IMG/VR virus record: IMGVR_UViG_3300031456_000006
Span: 1-47,246 of that record
Origin: a virus
DNA length: 47,246 bases
Direction: 5' to 3' (one strand)
The position numbers and the translations under genes were made by a program. Of the stretch, positions 37,082 to 44,245 are shown in pieces. Numbering within the stretch: position 1 is the stretch's first letter; every line of letters starts with the position of its first letter. The notes beneath the pieces are model-generated. The model was not told the DNA's origin. It worked only from the letters and a program-made list of their open reading frames with translations, and made no database searches.

Positions 37082-37559
37082 GACGGTGGTGGAGGATCTG
37101 GCAGCGTGGCTGACTGCGGTCTGGGATGAGGAAGAGGAGATCGCGCTCACCGCGGCAGGCTGGGATCATTCCGGGCGCAAACGAGCGAACGGCCAGTGGG
37201 TCCGGTCGGGCATCGGCTCTGTCGAGGACGCCGAACGTCGATCGGTCATCTATAGCGACAACGATCAGGTCACTGGGTCAGTCGCGGACCATGTCGCCTA
37301 CCACGATCCCGCTTCGGTGCTGGCCCGGATCGCGGCCGACCGGAAGATCCTCGCCATGCACGCCGGGAACCACGAGTGCCCCAGCGCCGAGGACAACTGT
37401 GGGTGGTGGACGCCCGGAGAGGCGAACTTCGTTGGCGAGTCTGAAGTCCTGACGCCGGGTCCATACTGTCCGACCATCCTCCTGCTGGCTTCTCCGCAAG
37501 CTGACAAGCCGGGGTTTCGTCCTGAGTGGCTGGTTGAGCGACAGGGGGTAGAGCGATGA
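37074..37559 (+). CDS. DUF6221-like protein
   Basis: This 161-aa protein has the pattern LAAWLTAVWDEEEEIALTAAGWD, VADHVAYHDPASVLARIAADRKILAMHAGNHEC, CPTILLLASPQADKPGFRPEWLVE, which I recognise as the DUF6221 type: a DPA-VLARIAA-RKIL helix followed by a LLALP-DHPG-R-EW end. The family is widespread in Streptomyces and its phages with no known role. An insert around VRSGIGSVEDAERR is unusual. GTG 37074. Confidence 0.8.
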   Translation: MAETVVEDLAAWLTAVWDEEEEIALTAAGWDHSGRKRANGQWVRSGIGSVEDAERRSVIYSDNDQVTGSVADHVAYHDPASVLARIAADRKILAMHAGNHECPSAEDNCGWWTPGEANFVGESEVLTPGPYCPTILLLASPQADKPGFRPEWLVERQGVER

Positions 37560-37792
37560 GCGCGCGCTACGCCTCTCCGGTGCTGCACTTCTACGGCGGC
37601 GACGGCAGGGCATCGGGGTACGTCGTGACCGCTGAACCAGGAGGTCAGGAGGTGGGTGTCGTCCAGCAGTATGACGCGGGATGGACGGGCCTCACCCTGC
37701 CTGACCTGCATCACGCCGGGTTGTGGCCTACCAAGCAGGCTGCTGCTGAGGTACTGGTGAAACAGGCAGGCTACGAACTGGAGAGGTCATGA
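37556..37792 (+). CDS. Hypothetical small protein
   Basis: This 78-aa protein is beta-rich then helical: PVLHFYGGDGRASGYVVTAEPGGQEVGVVQQYDAGW and LWPTKQAAAEVLVKQAGYELE. Overlaps neighbours by four bases. Function unknown. Confidence 0.65.
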   Translation: MSARYASPVLHFYGGDGRASGYVVTAEPGGQEVGVVQQYDAGWTGLTLPDLHHAGLWPTKQAAAEVLVKQAGYELERS

Positions 37793-38031
37793 GCGGCGAC
37801 AAGAAGTGGGGCGACGAGATCGGCTCGTGGTTCGACGAGTCGCCCGAAACCAAGGCCGCCTACGTGCGGGCGAAGCAGGAGCTGGACGAGGCGTGGGAAG
37901 TGGAGTGCCGCTACGGCAACTGCACTGTGTTCGTCAGTGCCGACAGCAGTGTCCGCGAAGACCTCGGCGGCTGGGGTCCAACTGGCTGCCCCTGCGAGGC
38001 CGTTGAAGAGTTGTCGGAGGGAGTGTCATGA
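37789..38031 (+). CDS. Small acidic protein with Cys site
   Basis: This 80-aa protein has DEIGSWFDESPETKAAYVRAKQELDEAWEVECRYGNC and GPTGCPCEAVEEL; the four cysteines may bind zinc, and CPCE matches the 38-aa protein at 35811. Function unknown. Confidence 0.65.
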   Translation: MSGDKKWGDEIGSWFDESPETKAAYVRAKQELDEAWEVECRYGNCTVFVSADSSVREDLGGWGPTGCPCEAVEELSEGVS

Positions 38032-38051
38032 CGAAGGACGTGGAGTGGTGA
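38028..38051 (+). CDS. Seven-residue minicistron MTKDVEW
   Basis: ATG 38028 overlaps the preceding stop as ATGA and the stop at 38051 overlaps the GTG of the next gene. It therefore bridges two coupled genes and contains the next gene ribosome site. It probably serves ribosome transfer only. Confidence 0.4.
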   Translation: MTKDVEW

Positions 38052-38386
38052 GCACCCCGACGAAGGTGACGATGCCGCCCTACCCGGTAGGCAACGAGCG
38101 GGCACGTGAACGGTTCCACCACCACCTGGAGTGGACGCCGGGCTGGGTGTACACGACCACCAGCATCCGCGAGGCAGACGTTCCCCCGCACGCATCGACC
38201 GAGCAGTACCCGGGCGGCTGGGACTACAAGGCCACACGTCCGGACGGGTTCGGTCTGAACGGGGACAAGGGTGTCGGGTACGACGAGGCGTTGGCCGGCT
38301 GGACGCAGCTTCAGCGGGGTGTGCTGCGTAACCCTGCCGCTCCTGGTGGGCCGGTGCTGATCGCGTACTGGAGGCGGAAGCCGTGA
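38048..38386 (+). CDS. Hypothetical protein
   Basis: This 112-aa protein, GTG 38048, contains RARERFHHHLEWTPGWVYTTTSIREADVPP, PGGWDYKATRPDGFGLNGDKGVGYDEAL and GPVLIAYWRRKP. It is basic and aromatic-rich. A longer frame from 37937 overlaps the preceding gene and is rejected. Function unknown. Confidence 0.65.
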   Translation: MSTPTKVTMPPYPVGNERARERFHHHLEWTPGWVYTTTSIREADVPPHASTEQYPGGWDYKATRPDGFGLNGDKGVGYDEALAGWTQLQRGVLRNPAAPGGPVLIAYWRRKP

Positions 38387-38574
38387 GCGAGTCCAACGTG
38401 TCGCCACTCACCGCCGCACGCGTGTCAGCCATGGCCCTGGAAGTGGCCAAGCGTGCGCCTGGAGCCAGCCTCCTCCGCAATGCCATGGGCAACCTGGCAG
38501 TCATACAGAACGCCGAGATGATCGCGTGGATGGACTTCGGTGACGGCTCGGTCCACTGGGTGGAGGATCTGTGA
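38383..38574 (+). CDS. Hypothetical small protein
   Basis: This 63-aa protein, GTG 38383, has SPLTAARVSAMALEVAKRAPGASLLRNAMGNLAV and ends MDFGDGSVHWVEDL. Helical with an acidic tail. Function unknown. Confidence 0.65.
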   Translation: MSESNVSPLTAARVSAMALEVAKRAPGASLLRNAMGNLAVIQNAEMIAWMDFGDGSVHWVEDL

Positions 38575-38726
38575 CTGAGCAGCGCACTGCCTTCGATGAG
38601 TTCGACCGCCGTGCCCACTGGTACCGGCTGGCTGTCGAGCTCGGGCAGCGGGAGGACTTCCTGGCGTTGATCGCTGCTGAGCGGCGTGACGCGGTCGAAG
38701 AGTACAAGCGGACGAAGGAGGGCTGA
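38571..38726 (+). CDS. Short charged helical protein
   Basis: This 51-aa protein, GTG 38571, reads TEQRTAFDEFDRRAHWYRLA then VELGQREDFLALIAAERRDA and VEEYKRTKEG. Charged helix. Coupled on both sides. Function unknown. Confidence 0.6.
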   Translation: MTEQRTAFDEFDRRAHWYRLAVELGQREDFLALIAAERRDAVEEYKRTKEG

Positions 38727-38962
38727 TGAGCATCCAGGAGCCGATCGTCAGCGGTGGGAGGGTGATCGCCTTCTGCCCGCGATGCAAGAAGCCCGTGCAG
38801 CTGAACAAGCGGCTGTTCGGTGGCCTGCACTTCTGCGTCTCCGACTGCGAGATAGCGGGCAAGCACCTCGCGCTCCGTGAAGAGGTGCGGGGTTGGTGGC
38901 TGTGGAAGCGGACTTGGCGGGTCTGCGATGAGTGCGGGCGAGAGCGGAAGGTGCAGCTGTGA
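38726..38962 (+). CDS. Double zinc-ribbon protein
   Basis: This 78-aa protein has FCPRCKKPVQLNKRLFGGLHFCVSDC and VCDECGRERKVQL, six cysteines in pairs, with a basic WWLWKRTWR stretch between. It looks like a small zinc-binding nucleic-acid protein. Function unknown. Confidence 0.7.
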   Translation: MSIQEPIVSGGRVIAFCPRCKKPVQLNKRLFGGLHFCVSDCEIAGKHLALREEVRGWWLWKRTWRVCDECGRERKVQL

Positions 38963-39324
38963 TCAACGCCGTCGCCGCACTGGTCATCTGGGGTTTCATC
39001 CTGCTGGCCTACTGGATTGGCGGCGGTATCCGCGAGTATCTACAGACCCGTCGCTCGCGAGCGATCTACCAGAGCCACACGTGGCTGATGCAGCCTCCTC
39101 CGTCCGTGTCGGATACTCCGCCGCGATCCATCGTCTACCTGGAACCGGGCGAGCGACTGATCCCGCTGCCTGCTGGGTTGAAGCGAACGGCCACCGGTTA
39201 CACGCAGGAGTGCAGCCACTGGCCACGCGACGAGGTGACCCTGTCGGACGGTACGACCGTGGCCTACATCTGCCGCCGCTGCGGTCACGACTGGGTGAAC
39301 GAACAGTGGGTCCTCACCCCCTAG
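38959..39324 (+). CDS. Membrane-anchored protein with CxxC domain
   Basis: This 121-aa protein starts at GTG 38959 (GTGA overlap) with a membrane span (AVAALVIWGFILLAYWIGGGI), a basic turn, then a soluble domain ending CSHWPRDEVTLSDGTTVAYICRRCGHDWVNEQW, a likely zinc ribbon. It is the last plus gene before the terminator. Function unknown. Confidence 0.7.
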   Translation: MINAVAALVIWGFILLAYWIGGGIREYLQTRRSRAIYQSHTWLMQPPPSVSDTPPRSIVYLEPGERLIPLPAGLKRTATGYTQECSHWPRDEVTLSDGTTVAYICRRCGHDWVNEQWVLTP

Positions 39325-39413
39325 GTTCCCCGTTCCCGGCTGACCCCCTGAAGCCGAACGAGATGCCCCGGCCCAGTGGGGGATTCACCAGCCACTCGTA
39401 GGGAACGCGGAAA

Positions 39414-39446
39414 GCGCCCGCCTCCCCTTATATGGGAGGCGGGCGC
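39414..39446. terminator. Bidirectional terminator between converging operons
   Basis: GCGCCCGCCTCCC (39414-39426) pairs perfectly with GGGAGGCGGGCGC (39434-39446), 13 bp with a 7-base loop. It lies between the end of the rightward operon (39324) and the end of the leftward late operon (39499). The rest of the 174-bp gap contains no gene. Confidence 0.92.
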
Positions 39447-39498
39447 GTCTCTATGTCGCAATTCTTAGGACAAAGGCCCCCGCTTCCCGAAGCTCACA

Positions 39499-39669
39499 TC
39501 AGGCGTCGGCCGGCGGGGTGTTGGGGATCTGGAACGTGGCCACTGCGGTGAGGATCACCAGAGCGAACGCCACGTACGTCTTCGCGCTGTCCGGGATGAT
39601 ACCGGTGGTCGCCGACAGTGCGGTCAGGATGGAGCCGAGCAGGGCCGCGTAAGCCTTCGCGTACTTCAT
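39499..39669 (-). CDS. Holin-like protein
   Basis: This 56-aa protein, MKYAKAYAALLGSILTALSA then TTGIIPDSAKTYVAFALVIL and TAVATFQIPNTPPADA, has two membrane spans separated by a short turn and a proline-rich end, the pattern of small actinophage holins. ATG 39669 overlaps the amidase stop. It would permeabilise the membrane at lysis. Confidence 0.75.
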   Translation of the reverse strand: MKYAKAYAALLGSILTALSATTGIIPDSAKTYVAFALVILTAVATFQIPNTPPADA

Positions 39670-40517
39670 GGCTTCGGGTGGAGCGCGTCAGCGAGCGCCT
39701 GCAGCGCCGCGGTCTGTGCCTGCAGCGCCACGAGGTGAGCCGCACGGTAGGCGACCTCCTGCGCGTGCCAGATGCCGAGGGTTCCCTTCGGCCCGTACAG
39801 GCGGCCGTTGTAGTCCTCGTACTCGTCGACAGTCATCTCGTCCTCCAGGGGCTGGGGTGGTACGTCAGGCTTGGGTGGCGTGTTCGGCGGTCCCGCCTTG
39901 AGGAGCGCGGCGACGTCGGAGCGGAACTTCGTCATCGGGCAGTTGCCCGGATCGTTCTTGCGGGCCGTCCATTCGCGGTGGCCGATGACGCTGAGCGCCG
40001 ACCAGCCGTAGTGGTGGCAGATCGCAGCAGCCCACCGCAGTGCGGCTGCGTACTGCTTCGGGGTCATCGGCTGCCCGCCGTCGTAGCGGACCTCGCAGCC
40101 GTAGTAGTGGGCGTTGCCGTCGGTGTTGTCGGGGCCCGGCTTCAACTCGTGCAGGTAGCCGGCGTAGTCCTCGGTGGTGGTGTGCGCCAACACGCCGCTT
40201 GAGCCCTGCCCTGCGTGGTTCGCACGGCCGATCGCACCCATGTGCAGGTCGCCGTCCATGTCCGCCGCAGAGTGGCACAGCGGGCCGGGGATGCCCTCTG
40301 CCGGGCGGCCGGTCTTGAACAGGAACGCGAGGTAGTCGTCGGACTGGCCCGCGTCGGATCCGGTGTGGTGGATGAAGACACCGTGGATCTCGTCGAACGC
40401 GAGCGCCGGGTTCACGAAGTCGCGGCCGCGGGTGTCCCAGCCTGGGTAGTACTTGACCGGGACCTGCCACAGCGTCATGGCCGCGATCCACTCGGACTTA
40501 CTCATCGGTCGCGCCAT
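39666..40517 (-). CDS. Endolysin, N-acetylmuramoyl-L-alanine amidase
   Basis: This 283-aa protein has an amidase_2/PGRP domain: VFIHHTGSDAG (His50, His51), YYGCEVRYDGG, IGHREWTARKNDPGNCP (His180, Cys193). Zinc ligands appear complete. A proline linker near residue 215 joins a C-terminal helical region (VDEYEDYNGRLYGPKGTLGIWHAQEVAYRAAHLVALQAQ). It cleaves the peptide from the glycan in peptidoglycan. A holin-like gene follows. Confidence 0.95.
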   Translation of the reverse strand: MARPMSKSEWIAAMTLWQVPVKYYPGWDTRGRDFVNPALAFDEIHGVFIHHTGSDAGQSDDYLAFLFKTGRPAEGIPGPLCHSAADMDGDLHMGAIGRANHAGQGSSGVLAHTTTEDYAGYLHELKPGPDNTDGNAHYYGCEVRYDGGQPMTPKQYAAALRWAAAICHHYGWSALSVIGHREWTARKNDPGNCPMTKFRSDVAALLKAGPPNTPPKPDVPPQPLEDEMTVDEYEDYNGRLYGPKGTLGIWHAQEVAYRAAHLVALQAQTAALQALADALHPKP

Positions 40518-40553
40518 GGTTCAGCTCCCCGTCTTCACTAGGTGGATTTCAGG

Positions 40554-40685
40554 TCAGTGCCTGAAGGTTGCAATCAGAGCCAGCACACAGAAGGCCACCC
40601 ACACCGCGACCCGCAGCCAGTACAGGACCTCAGTCGCAGACCGCCGACGGTGGGTCCGGGATCGGGTGGTCTCGGCGTGCGTCAT
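40554..40685 (-). CDS. Short single-span protein overlapping the coiled-coil lysis protein
   Basis: This 43-aa frame (MTHAETTRSRTHRRRSATEV, LYWLRVAVWVAFCVLALIAT) has a basic start and one membrane span. It begins inside the 142-aa gene in another frame, overlapping it by 56 bp, behind AAGGAGAG. The overlap recalls Rz/Rz1 spanin pairs, although no lipobox is present. It may be a holin or antiholin-like protein. Confidence 0.6.
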   Translation of the reverse strand: MTHAETTRSRTHRRRSATEVLYWLRVAVWVAFCVLALIATFRH

Positions 40686-41058
40686 CGGCTGTCGCCCTCT
40701 CCTTGGTCTGATTGGTCAGAGCCGTCTGGTAGGCACGGAACAGCCGCAGCACCTCGGTCTGCTCAGCCACCGTCTGCTGCGCCGTGGGCTTGGTCAGGAT
40801 CGGGCTGAGGAACAGCGCGGCCTGTGCGTCGTCGGCCATACGTTCCGCCGTGCGCTCCTGCTCCGCTGCGGAAGTGAGCGCCACGCTGCGGGCGTTGTTG
40901 ACGTTGGCGTACGCCGCCACACACTTGGTGAGCTCGCGGTTCTGGTAGAACGCGACCCCGCCGACAGCCAGCGACAGCACCACCGTGACGCGGATGATGA
41001 TGTCCACCGCCGATGACGCCAGGATCTTCTGCAGGCTACGCCGGACCATCTTTGCCAC
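40630..41058 (-). CDS. Membrane-anchored coiled-coil lysis-region protein
   Basis: This 142-aa protein has an N-terminal membrane span (AVDIIIRVTVVLSLAVGGVAFY) after a basic start, then a long helical region (AEQERTAERMADDAQAALF, AEQTEVLRLFRAYQTALTNQTKERATADDARRD). This inner-membrane plus periplasmic-helix layout resembles i-spanin-like proteins. It lies between a two-span membrane gene and the amidase. Role inferred. Confidence 0.6.
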   Translation of the reverse strand: MAKMVRRSLQKILASSAVDIIIRVTVVLSLAVGGVAFYQNRELTKCVAAYANVNNARSVALTSAAEQERTAERMADDAQAALFLSPILTKPTAQQTVAEQTEVLRLFRAYQTALTNQTKERATADDARRDHPIPDPPSAVCD

Positions 41059-41254
41059 CCCGCTTCAAACTCGGGTTGAGCGAAAAATAGATGGCGGCGG
41101 GGAAGCCCCACACGATCGCGTCGATGTCACTGCCGCGTGCCAGCGTGACCGCCACGTACACGACCCACACAGCCAGAGCGGTCAGCATCACGGTGTTCCG
41201 TACCCAGTCATCCACCACGCCCCCAGGGAGTTCCAGGCATTGAGCCGTTTCCAT
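41036..41254 (-). CDS. Membrane protein in lysis cassette
   Basis: This 72-aa protein has two hydrophobic segments (VMLTALAVWVVYVAVTLARG and IVWGFPAAIYFSL) and a basic C-terminus (LKRGGKDG). ATG 41254 begins a new translation block after a terminator. A holin-type role is possible. Confidence 0.65.
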   Translation of the reverse strand: METAQCLELPGGVVDDWVRNTVMLTALAVWVVYVAVTLARGSDIDAIVWGFPAAIYFSLNPSLKRGGKDGPA

Positions 41255-41317
41255 TACGTCCCCTTACCAGAGTGGTCTGCTGGTTATCGGCGGGGTCTAG
41301 GCCGATGGTGTGACGTA

Positions 41318-41349
41318 CGAAAGCCCCGGCTGTTAGGCCAGGGCTTTCG
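41318..41349 (-). terminator. Terminator between tail and lysis blocks
   Basis: CGAAAGCCC (41318-41326) and GGGCTTTCG (41341-41349) pair perfectly, with extra CCGGC/GGCC pairing in the loop. It lies in the gap 41255-41372 just after the 39-aa gene and separates the tail transcript from the lysis cassette. Confidence 0.8.
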
Positions 41350-41372
41350 AGTAGGTTTCTAGTGTTGAGTTG

Positions 41373-41492
41373 TCACCATGGCTCGTCAGGTCCGAGGATC
41401 GCTTTCATCACCCAGATCATGACTGCGGCGAGCATGACCGGGCCGACGACCAGTGCGACCATCCAGCCCCACTCAGCGAAGAAGCCCGTCAT
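41373..41492 (-). CDS. Short single-span membrane protein
   Basis: This 39-aa frame, MTGFFAEWGWMVALVVGPVM then LAAVMIWVMKAILGPDEPW, is one membrane helix with an amphipathic end. ATG 41492 overlaps the preceding stop. It precedes the lysis cassette and is holin-like in size. Confidence 0.6.
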   Translation of the reverse strand: MTGFFAEWGWMVALVVGPVMLAAVMIWVMKAILGPDEPW

Positions 41493-41809
41493 CCTCGTCG
41501 CTCCTGAAGACTGGGCTTCCAGCCGACCTGAGTCCAGCGCCAGGTCACGGTGGCCGAAATGTTGTCTTCGTTGGCCGTGTCGTACGCCTCCAAGATCCAG
41601 GCTTCGACGTCGGCCACCCGAACCGTGATGATCTGGTCGCGCGGGTCGAAGTCGGTGGCGTCGCCGTCCAGCACGGTGGCCAGGATGCGGCGCGCCATGT
41701 CGGCGTAGATCTGGCTGGAGTCCAGCAGCTTCGGCCCGAGCTCCGCTGTCGCTTCGGCGATGCAGTGCTGCAGCAGGGCGTTCAGTCCAGCGTTGGTATT
41801 GTCTGCCAT
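41489..41809 (-). CDS. Hypothetical protein in tail region
   Basis: This 106-aa acidic protein has LNALLQHCIAEATAELGPKLLDSSQIYADMARRILATVL, DPRDQIITVRVADVEAWILEAYDTANED and a basic tail. It is soluble and probably helical. It follows the deacetylase gene. Function unknown. Confidence 0.65.
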   Translation of the reverse strand: MADNTNAGLNALLQHCIAEATAELGPKLLDSSQIYADMARRILATVLDGDATDFDPRDQIITVRVADVEAWILEAYDTANEDNISATVTWRWTQVGWKPSLQERRG

Positions 41810-41833
41810 ATCGGCCTCTCGGTGGGTCGGTCA

Positions 41834-41862
41834 GTCCCGGGCCGTGACAGCGGTGCCGGGAC
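41834..41862 (-). terminator. Stem-loop after the deacetylase gene
   Basis: GTCCCGG (41834-41840) and CCGGGAC (41856-41862) form a 7-bp stem with further pairing in the loop, in the 84-bp gap between the deacetylase stop (41894) and the next start (41809). Confidence 0.55.
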
Positions 41863-41893
41863 ACTTACGTTCAGAGTACGCCACGACGACAGG

Positions 41894-42889
41894 TCAGCCA
41901 TGCCAGAGCGCGGACGCCACGTACGGTGGCGGCGCTCCGAAGCAATTCGAAAACTGCGACGGCGTCGAGTGGCCGGCGCCGATCGCGAACGAACCCGCTG
42001 CAGGGTTCCATGCCGTGTAGGCCGGTATCACCCGGGACTTGATCCACGCCGTGTACTCGGCACGGCGTGTGAAGTTCAACGCGGCGTCCGAATAGTTGCC
42101 CGGGTAGTTGTTGGGCCACCACGCGCACTGCTCACCCATCCGGGAACCGTGCTGGCCCGCGGGAGTGTTCCACCACACCTTCGACACCCAGAACCGGGCA
42201 TTCACCAGCGCAGCCCCGTAGACAGGGTCAGGAGCCAGGTAGTTCGGGTCGGAGACAGACAGGTGCGGCGTGCCCTTCAACCGGCGCAGAGCCACACCAC
42301 AAGCCGCATGATCCGGGTGCCCGTCGGTCGGGGACATCGACCAGAACACCGTGTTGGGGTACGCGTCGAGGTACTTGCGGATCACCGCGTCCGCCTTCGC
42401 GACACCCTCCTCCGTCCACGGTGCCGTCGACGACGCGGAACCGCTGGAGCCGTACGCCGTACCCAGGTTCTCGTCATGGGTGAACACCGCTCCGGACGCG
42501 GTCAACGGAGGAACCATCGCCATAGCACCCGCTGCCGACATTCCCTCGTGCAGACGGGCCAGTCCGATCTCTTCCACGGTGGGAAGCTCGAACTGTTCCT
42601 GCACGTGGTTGTGCACGTACGGGTGCGACAGGCACGGTTGCGTACCACCCACCCCGCCGTCGAGCCGCAGACTGGTCGCAGTGACTTCGCCGCGGGTGAG
42701 GAACACGAAGTGCGTCTCGTAGTCGCAGGCCAGGTAGTGCATCGCCGGCCACATCGACAGGGTCTCGTCGTCCTCATGGGGGACGAGCACGATCAACCGC
42801 TTGGTCATGGTTCTGCCTCTCGTTGCACGGATCGTCAAAGACGCGGCCGTAAGAGCGCCGAGAAGAAGGGACTGGCGGCGGGTGATCAC
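41894..42889 (-). CDS. PIG-L/LmbE-family deacetylase, possibly Tat-exported
   Basis: This 331-aa protein has the zinc-deacetylase motifs PHEDDE (residues 37-42) and HPDH (191-194), typical of the PIG-L family that removes acetyl groups from GlcNAc-containing substrates. From GTG 42889 (GTGA overlap) the N-terminus TRRQSLLLGALTAASL is twin-arginine-like. A second start, ATG 42808, has a better ribosome site (GAGAGGC) and would give a 304-aa form without the signal. It follows tail genes, so it may act on surface glycans. Confidence 0.88.
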   Translation of the reverse strand: MITRRQSLLLGALTAASLTIRATRGRTMTKRLIVLVPHEDDETLSMWPAMHYLACDYETHFVFLTRGEVTATSLRLDGGVGGTQPCLSHPYVHNHVQEQFELPTVEEIGLARLHEGMSAAGAMAMVPPLTASGAVFTHDENLGTAYGSSGSASSTAPWTEEGVAKADAVIRKYLDAYPNTVFWSMSPTDGHPDHAACGVALRRLKGTPHLSVSDPNYLAPDPVYGAALVNARFWVSKVWWNTPAGQHGSRMGEQCAWWPNNYPGNYSDAALNFTRRAEYTAWIKSRVIPAYTAWNPAAGSFAIGAGHSTPSQFSNCFGAPPPYVASALWHG

Positions 42890-43548
42890 AGGTACGTTGT
42901 GACGATTACTGCCCCGGCCGCGCCTGCACCGCCGGTCTGTGTGGTGTTCGCGCCGAACCCGCCGCCGCCGCCGCCGCCGTATGCGGTCCCGGCGTTACCC
43001 GTCCCGGCGACACCGAGCGCCTTGGCTCCACTGCCGAATCCCGCACCGGAGCAGCCGCCGTGAGCTTCGAGGATCGCTGTCGCGGAGACGACGCGCCCAT
43101 TGCCGCCCGGCTGCCCCGCGATATTCACGTCGCCGCCCGAGCCTGTTCCACCGGCGCCACCCGCAGCGATCGTGCTAGTAGGTGAGTTGGGGCAGACCAC
43201 CCCACCACCACCACCCGTGGATGAGACGGTTTTGAAGGTGGAGGTACCGCCTGCGTTGCCTGTGGCACCGGACACGCCTGTACCACCCGCACCCACGGTC
43301 ACGGTCTCCGTAGCGCTCAGCGCGGACGCCTGAAACAGTTCCCGCGAGTACCCGCCGCCGCCGCCGTAGCCGCCCTCGGACTGGCCGCCAGCGGCACCGC
43401 TGCAGCCTCCGCCCGCGCCCCCGCCGCCGATGACCTCGACCATCGCAGCACGCAAGCCAGCAGGCTTCGTCCAGGTTCCCGAGGACGTGAAGACCTGTAC
43501 ATCGGGTAGGCCAGGACTGACTATCTTGTCGCCAGCGGCGAAGGCCAT
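42886..43548 (-). CDS. Glycine-rich tail protein (second paralogue)
   Basis: This 220-aa protein begins MAFAAGDKIVSPGLPDVQVF, then SSGTWTKPAGLRAAMVEVIGGGGAGGG, followed by many GGGG and GAGG runs and ending GAVIVTTYL. This is the glycine-rich tail domain (Gly_rich_2 type), thought to form a tight polyglycine-helix sandwich at fibre tips. It is closely related to the 223-aa product upstream, differing mostly in spacer residues. Confidence 0.85.
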   Translation of the reverse strand: MAFAAGDKIVSPGLPDVQVFTSSGTWTKPAGLRAAMVEVIGGGGAGGGCSGAAGGQSEGGYGGGGGYSRELFQASALSATETVTVGAGGTGVSGATGNAGGTSTFKTVSSTGGGGGVVCPNSPTSTIAAGGAGGTGSGGDVNIAGQPGGNGRVVSATAILEAHGGCSGAGFGSGAKALGVAGTGNAGTAYGGGGGGGFGANTTQTGGAGAAGAVIVTTYL

Positions 43549-43563
43549 CAGTAGCTCCGTCCG

Positions 43564-44235
43564 CTAGAAGAACGTTGTAAGAATCACTGCGCCAGTGGCA
43601 CCGGCACCGCCAGCACGATCAACGGGAGAGACCTGGCCGGCGCCGAACGCGGCCCCACCCCCACCGCCGAACCCCGTTCCGTTGTTGCCGTTCCCGGCTA
43701 CACCCCTCGCGTTTCCGCCGTGACCGAAGCCCCCACCCGAAGAACCCCCACGGCCTTGCAGGACAGCCAGGCCGGACAGCACCCGCCCCTGAGACCCGGA
43801 CCGCCCAGCGATGTTCACGTCGCCGCCGGAGCCGGACCCGCCCGCGCCAGCCACGGCGAGGGTCGTACCTGAGGTGACGCCTGCTCCTGTACCACCACCG
43901 CCACCGGTGGACGAGACGGTTTTGAAGGTTGAGGTACCGCCTGTACCGCCGTTGAACTGACCGGCTGCAGATGCAGCACCCGCGGCCCCCACTGTCACGA
44001 CTTCCTTCGCGTCGAGATCGGTTGCCTGGAAGAGTTTCCGGGAGTAGCCGCCGCCGCCGCCGTAACCTGCTTCTGCCTGCGAAGGCACCGCGGTCGTCTC
44101 ATCCACACCGCCGCCGCCGCCGCCAGCGCCGATCACTTCTACGATCACGGCCCGGATGCCTGCGGGTTTGGTCCACTCCCCTGACGCGGTGAAGACCTGC
44201 ACGTTGGGCAGGCCGGGTGCGTACACCAAGGCCAT
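43564..44235 (-). CDS. Glycine-rich tail protein (first paralogue)
   Basis: This 223-aa protein, ATG 44235, has LPNVQVFTASGEWTKPAGIRAVIVEVIGAGGGGGG, YGGGGGYSRKLFQ, STFKTVSSTGGGGG, GSGSGGDVNIAGRSGSQGRVLSG and ends AVILTTFF. It matches its downstream neighbour throughout, so the pair arose by tandem duplication. Likely receptor-binding or fibre-tip protein. The W-KPAG start of the domain is the best marker. Confidence 0.85.
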   Translation of the reverse strand: MALVYAPGLPNVQVFTASGEWTKPAGIRAVIVEVIGAGGGGGGVDETTAVPSQAEAGYGGGGGYSRKLFQATDLDAKEVVTVGAAGAASAAGQFNGGTGGTSTFKTVSSTGGGGGTGAGVTSGTTLAVAGAGGSGSGGDVNIAGRSGSQGRVLSGLAVLQGRGGSSGGGFGHGGNARGVAGNGNNGTGFGGGGGAAFGAGQVSPVDRAGGAGATGAVILTTFF

Positions 44236-44245
44236 GAAGGTCTCC

